Translations under genes and position numbers: made by a program | Shown here: positions 26,002 through 32,351 of the stretch, in pieces | How positions within the stretch are numbered: the stretch's first letter is position 1 | Layout: each line of letters opens with the position of its first letter | Assembly: GCA_028864905.1 (NCBI GenBank) | Contig: JAGWLP010000007.1 | Span: 1 to 32,351, forward strand | Direction of reading: 5' to 3' | Length of the DNA: 32,351 nucleotides | Origin: Gammaproteobacteria bacterium | Lineage (GTDB): Bacteria; Pseudomonadota; Gammaproteobacteria; Natronospirales; REEB76 | Notes under the pieces: generated by a model | Told to the model about the DNA's origin: nothing | The model's input: only the letters and a program-made list of their open reading frames with translations | Database searches by the model: none

Positions 26002-26089
26002 TTTCGGCTGCACGGGCTTGCACCACCTGATAGCCTGAAACCGGCGTGCTACCATGCGCCGCGACCCTCATCAGACTCCCGCATTGCAT

Positions 26090-28132
26090 ATGCCAGAAAA
26101 TCCGCTGCTCGCGCCGGACGGGCTGCCCCGTTTTTCCGAAATCCGCGCCGAGCACATTGAGTCGGCGGTGGACGCCGTGCTTGCCGAGAATCGGGTACGC
26201 ATTACGCAATTGGAAGCCGGCGGCGCTCCCGACTGGGACGATTTCATTGAACCCTTGGAAACTCTGGGCGACCGGTTGCACCGCGCCTGGTCGCCGGCTG
26301 CACATCTGAACGCGGTGATGAATACACCGGAAATCCGTGCGGCCTATAACGCCTGCCTGCCCAAGATCAGCGACTACGACACCGAACTCGGTCAGAACGG
26401 TGTGCTGCAGAAACAATACGCTGCGCTCAAAAACGATGCTGCCTGGCAGGGTTACACAGCCGCGCAGCGCAAACTCATTGACGACGCGCTGCGCGATTTC
26501 CGCCTCGCGGGCGTGAACTTGTCGGCGGAAAAGAAAACCCGCTTTCGGGACATCATGCAACGCTTGTCAAAGCTGGAAACGAAGTTCGAGGAAAATCTGC
26601 TGGATGCGACCCAAGGCTGGATCAAGCAGGTGACCAATGTGGCACAACTTGCCGGCATACCGGCCACCGCGGTAACACGGGCGCGCCACGAAGCGGAAAC
26701 CCGCAAGCTCGAGGGCTGGGTATTCACGCTGGACTACCCGAGCTACGCCGCGGTCATCACCTATGCCGACGATCGCAGCTTGCGCGAGGAAATGTACCGC
26801 GCCTATGTCACGCGCGCCTCCGATCAGGGTCCCGACGCCGAACGCTGGGACAACAGCCAAAGCATGCGCGAAATCCTGGGCCTGAGAACCCAAGCCGCGC
26901 GGCTTACGGGTTTCAAGTCCTACGCCGACTACTCACTCGCCAGCAAAATGCTGCACACACAGGAAGAAGTGCTGGGTTTCCTCACGGACTTGGTGCACCG
27001 CTGCCGTCCGGCCGGCCAGCGCGAATACGCGGAACTCCAGGAATACGCCCGAAACCGCGACCGCCTCGCAGAGCTCGCCGCCTGGGATCTGGGTTATTAC
27101 TCGGAGAAATTGCGCGAACGGCGCTTTACCATCTCGGACGAAATGCTGAAGCCGTATTTCCCGGTGACGCGCGTGCGCGACGGCCTGTTTTCCGTGGTGC
27201 GCCGGCTCTACGGCATCAGCCTGCGCGAAGTGGCGGGCGCCGACGTATGGCACCCGGATGTGTCCCTGTATGCCATCGAAGACGACACCGGCCGCTTGTG
27301 TGGGCGGTTGTATCTGGATTTGTACGTCCGCCCAGGCAAGCGCAGTGGTGCATGGATGGACGACTGCCTGAGCCGGCGCAAAACCGCACACGGCATACAG
27401 ATTCCCGCAGCGTATCTCACCTGCAATTTCGCTCCGCCCATGGACGGCATGCCTTCACTGCTGACACACGATGAAGTGGTGACGCTGTTTCATGAATTCG
27501 GCCACTGCCTGCACCATCTGCTGACGCAGGTGGATTACCCTTCGGTCGCCGGCATCAACGGCGTGGCGTGGGATGCAGTGGAACTACCGAGCCAGTTTCA
27601 TGAAAACTTCGCCTGGACGCGTGAAGGCCTGGCGCTGGTGTCGGGTCATTATCAAACCGGCGAGCCGTTACCCGGGAATCTGTTCCGGAAAATGCTGGCC
27701 GCACGCCACTTTCAGAGCGCGCTGTTCATGCTGCGGCAACTGGAATTCGGCCTGCTGGATTTCCGCCTGCACATGCAGGCAGACGAACATCCGGACGAGA
27801 ACTTCATCGGCGCAACACTCGCGACAGTGCGCCGCGAAGTCAGCGTGACGCCGGCGCCCGAGTGGAACCGCTTCGCGCACAGCTTCTCGCACATCTTCGC
27901 CGGCGGTTATGCGGCAGGCTATTACAGTTACCTGTGGGCGGAAGTGCTGGCCGCGGACGCCTACAGCGCTTTCGAAGAGGCCGGCGTATTCGACCGCGTC
28001 ACCGGCAAACACTTCATGGATACCATCCTCGCCCAGGGTGGCAGCCGCGAGGCCATGGAGCTGTTCATGGAATTTCGCGGCCGCGCACCGACGCTGGATG
28101 CCTTCCTGCGCCTGAACGGCATCGCCGCATGA
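26090..28132 (+). CDS. prlC: Oligopeptidase A (M3 family metallopeptidase)
   Basis: MPENPLLAPDGLPRFSEIRAEHIESAVDAVLAENR and zinc motif TLFHEFGHCLHHLLT. Start set at 26090. Confidence 0.94.
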   Translation: MPENPLLAPDGLPRFSEIRAEHIESAVDAVLAENRVRITQLEAGGAPDWDDFIEPLETLGDRLHRAWSPAAHLNAVMNTPEIRAAYNACLPKISDYDTELGQNGVLQKQYAALKNDAAWQGYTAAQRKLIDDALRDFRLAGVNLSAEKKTRFRDIMQRLSKLETKFEENLLDATQGWIKQVTNVAQLAGIPATAVTRARHEAETRKLEGWVFTLDYPSYAAVITYADDRSLREEMYRAYVTRASDQGPDAERWDNSQSMREILGLRTQAARLTGFKSYADYSLASKMLHTQEEVLGFLTDLVHRCRPAGQREYAELQEYARNRDRLAELAAWDLGYYSEKLRERRFTISDEMLKPYFPVTRVRDGLFSVVRRLYGISLREVAGADVWHPDVSLYAIEDDTGRLCGRLYLDLYVRPGKRSGAWMDDCLSRRKTAHGIQIPAAYLTCNFAPPMDGMPSLLTHDEVVTLFHEFGHCLHHLLTQVDYPSVAGINGVAWDAVELPSQFHENFAWTREGLALVSGHYQTGEPLPGNLFRKMLAARHFQSALFMLRQLEFGLLDFRLHMQADEHPDENFIGATLATVRREVSVTPAPEWNRFAHSFSHIFAGGYAAGYYSYLWAEVLAADAYSAFEEAGVFDRVTGKHFMDTILAQGGSREAMELFMEFRGRAPTLDAFLRLNGIAA

Positions 28133-28148
28133 TATTTGCAGGATCAAA

Positions 28149-28262
28149 ATGAAGATAGCAACCTGGGCGAGCTGGGGTATTTACGCGAAGCACTGCTTCG
28201 CGCCAGCGAGCGCCCGGCCACGTATGGTCAGGCCGGTTGACCCGCCAGGGATGGCGCTATGA
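28149..28262 (+). other. Putative small uORF (37 codons) resembling the exonuclease III N-terminus
   Basis: AGGA 5 nt before ATG; encodes MKIATWASWGIYAKHCFAPASARPRMVRPVDPPGMAL*. Stop lies 13 nt before the xth ATG. Confidence 0.4.
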
Positions 28263-28275
28263 GCGAGACGTGCCC

Positions 28276-29046
28276 ATGAAAATTGGAACCTGGAACGTGA
28301 ACAGTCTGCGCGTGCGCCTGCCGCATGTTCTGCGCTGGCTGGAAACCAACCAGCCGGATGTGCTTGCGCTGCAAGAAACCAAGACCGAGGACCGCGACTT
28401 TCCGGTCGGTGAATTCGAGCGTGCGGGTTACCATGCGGTGTTCGCCGGACAGCCCACCTACAATGGCGTCGCGCTCCTGAGCCGTGAACCGCCGGAAGTC
28501 ATCGCCACCGCTCTGCCCGATTTCGAAGATGTGCAAAAGCGGGTGCTGCTGGCCAGGTACGGCGACTTGGCGGTGCTGGATCTGTATGTGCCGAACGGCC
28601 AAAGCGTGGACTCCGACAAGTACCGCTACAAGCTCGACTGGCTGGCGCAACTCGATCTCTGGGCGGCACAACTGCTGCGCGATTTTCCGCAGCTGGTGAT
28701 GCTGGGTGATTTCAATATCGCTCCCGAGGATCGCGACGTCCATGACCCGGTGGCCTGGCAAGACCAGGTACTGGTCAGCGGGCCGGAACGCACCGCATTC
28801 CGGCGGCTGCTGGACCGCGGTCTGCGCGACAGCTTCCGGCTGCATACCGACGGCGGCGGTCATTACAGCTGGTGGGATTACCGCGCCGCGGCGTTCCGTC
28901 GCAACCAGGGCCTGCGCATTGACCACATCCTGCTATCACCGGCTCTGGCTGCGCGTTCCGCCGCTACCGTCATTGACCGCGAGCCGCGCGGTTGGGAGCG
29001 GCCTTCGGATCACACGCCGGTCACCGCCGAACTCAGTGGTCTCTGA
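28276..29046 (+). CDS. xthA: Exodeoxyribonuclease III
   Basis: [39 protein letters not shown]...[16 protein letters not shown]...[13 protein letters not shown]...[10 protein letters not shown]. Start set at 28276. Confidence 0.95.
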   Translation: MKIGTWNVNSLRVRLPHVLRWLETNQPDVLALQETKTEDRDFPVGEFERAGYHAVFAGQPTYNGVALLSREPPEVIATALPDFEDVQKRVLLARYGDLAVLDLYVPNGQSVDSDKYRYKLDWLAQLDLWAAQLLRDFPQLVMLGDFNIAPEDRDVHDPVAWQDQVLVSGPERTAFRRLLDRGLRDSFRLHTDGGGHYSWWDYRAAAFRRNQGLRIDHILLSPALAARSAATVIDREPRGWERPSDHTPVTAELSGL

Positions 29047-29099
29047 ACCTGCACGCTGTCCAAGTGACGGCGTACACTTTGCCGCAGCGAGGAATTAGC

Positions 29100-30629
29100 A
29101 TGCATACCCAACGGCAAGCCGATGGTGGCAAACAGCCGACGACGCGCCGGCTGGGCCATTACATCAATGGCGCACCGGTAGGCAGCGATGCCGGGCGTTG
29201 CGGGCCGGTGTTCGAACCGGCGAGCGGCGCGCCTGCCGCAGAATTGCTGTACGCCGGGGAAGCGGAAGTTGCTGCGGCGATAAACGCCGCGGCCGCAGCG
29301 TTTCCCCGCTGGGCCGCCGTGCCACCGGTCCGCCGCGCACAGATATTGTTCCGCTACCGCGACCTGTTGCTGCGCGAGAGCGACGCACTCGCCCTGCTGA
29401 TTACGCGCGAACACGGCAAGACGCTCGACGATGCGCGCGGCGAGTTGCGCCGCGGCATCGAGGTCGTGGAGTTCGCCTGCGGCATCCCGCATCTTCTCAA
29501 GGGTGAGTTTTCCGACAGCGTTTCCTCCGGCATCGACAGCTGGTCGTTGCGCCAGCCGCTCGGCGTATGCGTCGGCATCACGCCGTTCAATTTTCCCGCC
29601 ATGGTGCCGTTGTGGATGTATCCGATCGCGATCGCCTGCGGCAACAGCTTCGTGCTCAAGCCCTCGGAAAAAGACCCTTCCTGCCCGCTGCGGTTGGCGG
29701 AGATCTTTGGCGAGGCCGGCCTGCCGCCGGGCGTGTTCAATGTGATAAACGGCGACCGGCAGACGGTGGAAGCGCTGCTCGCCCATCCGCACGTGGCCGC
29801 CGTGAGTTTCGTGGGTTCCACGCCGGTGGCCGGACACATCTACACCGAGGCGAGCCGTCACGGCAAGCGCGTACAGGCCCTGGGGGGCGCCAAGAATCAT
29901 CTGGTGGTGATGCCGGACGCAGACCTCGAGCAAGCTGCCGACGCACTTTTTGGCTCGGCTTACGGCTCGGCGGGCGAGCGCTGCATGGCGGTGTCGGTGG
30001 CAGTCGCGGTAGGCGCGTCCGCCGAACCGCTGGTGGATGCGCTCGCCGAGTGCGCCCGCAAGTTGCACGTCGGGCCGGGCAACCAAGCCGGCTCGGAGAT
30101 GGGGCCGCTCGTGACCGCCGCGCACCGTGCGCGTGTACTTGCATACGTGGAAGCGGGCCTCGCCGAAGGCGCCGAGCTGGTGGTGGACGGCCGTGGGCTG
30201 CGCGTAACCGGTCATGATGCAGGATTTTTTCTCGGTCCCTGTCTGTTTGACCGGGTGAATCCAGCGATGCGCATCTACCGTGAGGAAATATTCGGTCCGG
30301 TTCTGGTGGTGCTGCGCGTGCGCGACCTGGATGAAGCCATCGGACTCATCAATCGGCACGAATACGGCAATGCTGCGAGCCTTTTCACCCGTGACGGCGC
30401 CGCCGCGCGCAGCTTCACCCGCGCGGTAGCTGTCGGCATGGTGGGCATCAATGTGCCGATCCCCGTGCCGATGGCGTTCCACAGTTTCGGCGGCTGGAAG
30501 CGTTCGCTGTTTGGTCCGCTGCACGTGCATGGCCAAGACGGCGTGCGCTTCTACACGCGCTTGAAAACCGTGAGTGCACGCTGGCCCGAAGCCGGAGCAG
30601 CAGGGCTGAATTTCAGCCTGCCGGCTTAG
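29100..30629 (+). CDS. mmsA: CoA-acylating methylmalonate-semialdehyde dehydrogenase
   Basis: [25 protein letters not shown]...[35 protein letters not shown]...[14 protein letters not shown]...[25 protein letters not shown] before ATG at 29100. Confidence 0.92.
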   Translation: MHTQRQADGGKQPTTRRLGHYINGAPVGSDAGRCGPVFEPASGAPAAELLYAGEAEVAAAINAAAAAFPRWAAVPPVRRAQILFRYRDLLLRESDALALLITREHGKTLDDARGELRRGIEVVEFACGIPHLLKGEFSDSVSSGIDSWSLRQPLGVCVGITPFNFPAMVPLWMYPIAIACGNSFVLKPSEKDPSCPLRLAEIFGEAGLPPGVFNVINGDRQTVEALLAHPHVAAVSFVGSTPVAGHIYTEASRHGKRVQALGGAKNHLVVMPDADLEQAADALFGSAYGSAGERCMAVSVAVAVGASAEPLVDALAECARKLHVGPGNQAGSEMGPLVTAAHRARVLAYVEAGLAEGAELVVDGRGLRVTGHDAGFFLGPCLFDRVNPAMRIYREEIFGPVLVVLRVRDLDEAIGLINRHEYGNAASLFTRDGAAARSFTRAVAVGMVGINVPIPVPMAFHSFGGWKRSLFGPLHVHGQDGVRFYTRLKTVSARWPEAGAAGLNFSLPA

Positions 30630-31471
30630 CCGCCCTTCTCGCCTGCCGGCTCGCTCTGGAAGCCCTTCACCAGGCGATCGAACAACAAACCGTAGGCCAC
30701 CGCCAGCGGGATTGCGACAATGGCGGCGGCCGCCATCAGCGACTGCCAGTAGTAGATGTCGCCACGGATCAGCTCGGTGGGCACACCGGCGCTCACCGTG
30801 CGGCTGGCGGTGGAGCTGACGAACACCGCCGCGTAGATGTAATCGCTGAGCGACAGCGCAAAGGCAAACACCACGCAAGTGGCGATCCCCGGCCCCGCCA
30901 GCGGCAACGCCACGCGCAGGAACGCCTGCCAGCGGCTACAGCCGTCAATCAGCGCCGCTTCTTCCACCTCACGCGGCATGGACTTGAAGAACCCCAGCAG
31001 CAGCCAGGTGCAAAACGGCACGGTAATCGTGGGATACACCAGCACCAAGGACCATACGGTATTGGCCGTTTGCAGGAAGGTGACGATCCGATACAGCGGG
31101 ATGAACAGCAAGGTCGGTGGAATCAGGTACACGAGGAAAATTGCGATGCCGGAGCGCTCGCCCCAGCGTCCCGCGAGCCGCGACAGACTGTAGGCCGCCG
31201 GCAACGACAACAGCAGCGTGATGATGACCACGATCACGCCGATGTAGAACGAGTTCCACAGGAAAATCGGGTAATGCGTACCGGTGAACAGTAAGGTGAT
31301 GTTCTTGAACGTCGGGGCCAGATTGTATTTGAAAGGGTCGTTGGTGACGTTGTAGAGGTCCTGGTCCTGCTTGAATGAGGAAATGACCATCCAGGCCGCA
31401 GGGAAAATCGCGAAAATGGCAAACAACCCCAGCCCTACCCAGAACCCCAGTTTGCGTAACCACCGCATCAT
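30626..31471 (-). CDS. CUT1-family carbohydrate ABC transporter permease (MalG/UgpE-like)
   Basis: [38 protein letters not shown]-loop permease motif; multi-TM. Confidence 0.92.
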   Translation of the reverse strand: MMRWLRKLGFWVGLGLFAIFAIFPAAWMVISSFKQDQDLYNVTNDPFKYNLAPTFKNITLLFTGTHYPIFLWNSFYIGVIVVIITLLLSLPAAYSLSRLAGRWGERSGIAIFLVYLIPPTLLFIPLYRIVTFLQTANTVWSLVLVYPTITVPFCTWLLLGFFKSMPREVEEAALIDGCSRWQAFLRVALPLAGPGIATCVVFAFALSLSDYIYAAVFVSSTASRTVSAGVPTELIRGDIYYWQSLMAAAAIVAIPLAVAYGLLFDRLVKGFQSEPAGEKGG

Positions 31472-31483
31472 CGTGCCCTCCCG

Positions 31484-32351
31484 CTAGCGCTCTTCCGCGC
31501 GGTATGCCATGCGCAGCGCCAAAATGGCGACCGCCAGCAGGATCGGGAACATGAACAACGCGATCGCCGCGCCCTCGCTGAGGGCGCCACCCTCGATACC
31601 CTTGAGATAGGCCCAGTACGGCAGCAGTTGGGTCGCATAACCCGGCCCGCCGCGGGTGGTGATGGCCACCACCGTCATGTCGCCGAACACCAGGAGCGCA
31701 GTGAACATCGCCGCGACCACCAGGATCGGCAGCAGCGCCGGTACCGTGATCTGGAACAGCACGCGGAAAAACCGCGCGCCGTCCACCTGCGCTTGCTCGA
31801 AGATGTCACGCGGGATCGAGGTGCGCCCGGCGAGCACGATGATGGTGGCAAGCGGCAGCAGCCGCCACACGTTGATGGTCACGATCGAGGCCAGCCCCAG
31901 CCACTCACGGCCATAGTAATACAGATGATTGGCGGGACCGAAGATCGTACCGGGACCCAACAGGTGGATCTGCCGCAGGATCCAGTCCACCGGGCTGAAT
32001 TCCGAGTCCAGCAACCACAACCAGTTCACCGCCGCCAACGACACCGGCATGGCCCAGGGCAGAATTATCAATATTTGCCAAAACCATTTGCCGCGGAAAT
32101 CATGCGCCAGCAGCTCCGATTCCGCCGTGGCCAGTACCAGCGTGATGACCAGGGTGGCGGCCGTGACGATCACGCTGTTGCGCAGCGCCAGGGGAAACGC
32201 CGATTCGTGTACCGCACTGATGAAATTCGCCAAGCCCACGAAGTGGTGGATGCCGGGGTTGCCAATGGTGGCACTCGACAGGCTGAGTGCGATGGCCAGG
32301 CAGAACGGCAACCCCACGAGCGCGGCGATGTACACCAGCGCCGGTGCCAGC
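31484..32351 (-). CDS. CUT1-family carbohydrate ABC transporter permease (MalF/UgpA-like), N-terminus beyond window
   Basis: FEQAQVDGARFFRVLFQITVPALLPILVVAAMFTALLVFGDMTVVAITTRGGPGYATQLLPYWAY. Frame stays open to the window edge (LAPALVYIAAL...). Confidence 0.92.
   Translation of the reverse strand, partial: LAPALVYIAALVGLPFCLAIALSLSSATIGNPGIHHFVGLANFISAVHESAFPLALRNSVIVTAATLVITLVLATAESELLAHDFRGKWFWQILIILPWAMPVSLAAVNWLWLLDSEFSPVDWILRQIHLLGPGTIFGPANHLYYYGREWLGLASIVTINVWRLLPLATIIVLAGRTSIPRDIFEQAQVDGARFFRVLFQITVPALLPILVVAAMFTALLVFGDMTVVAITTRGGPGYATQLLPYWAYLKGIEGGALSEGAAIALFMFPILLAVAILALRMAYRAEER

Noticed and set aside
29010-30878. 622-aa minus-strand ORF antisense to mmsA
   Set aside because: Shadow ORF of a clear mmsA CDS in high-GC DNA. 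The translation is Arg/His/Ala-rich with no recognisable domain.
1-32351. CRISPR arrays, toxin-antitoxin pairs, defence islands, IS/phage elements, tRNA/rRNA
   Set aside because: Scanned by eye for repeats, transposase/integrase motifs and defence-type domains; none found.

Overview
This 32.35 kb window is a high-GC bacterial chromosomal segment. The best matches are gammaproteobacterial (PepQ, PA0069-type radical SAM protein, PrlC, XthA). I saw no tRNA, rRNA, CRISPR array, IS element or phage module. Gene order from left to right: TonB-dependent receptor C-terminus; TPR-sulfotransferase and aldo/keto reductase (coupled, minus); secreted His-rich unknown protein; TrmB-like regulator divergent from pepQ; tandem S10 serine carboxypeptidases; a copper-type cluster (small HHH/CPIC membrane protein, outer-membrane-like protein, CopC, CopD), then a zinc-ribbon protein and a convergent type-1 cupredoxin downstream of a DPP-IV-like S9 peptidase; a TonB-C lipoprotein; a PA0069-family radical SAM protein behind a near-consensus LexA (SOS) box; PilZ protein; POT peptide transporter; 2OG-Fe(II) oxygenase; DUF488 protein; tandem divergent acetate-transporter-like (GPR1/FUN34/YaaH) paralogs with duplicated leaders; gamma-carbonic anhydrase; LemA plus a GIDE/EF-hand membrane protein; PrlC-type M3 oligopeptidase; an exonuclease III gene preceded by a small uORF that mimics its N-terminus; MmsA-type aldehyde dehydrogenase; and two CUT1 sugar ABC permeases. 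The region is rich in peptide-catabolism genes. The most interesting non-coding signals are the SOS box at 17254-17273, the perfect inverted repeat in the TrmB/pepQ intergenic region, the G-run/C-run leader of the POT transporter, the xth uORF, and the duplicated leader and terminator architecture of the acetate-transporter-like pair. All functional calls come from motif recognition by eye. No database search was run.
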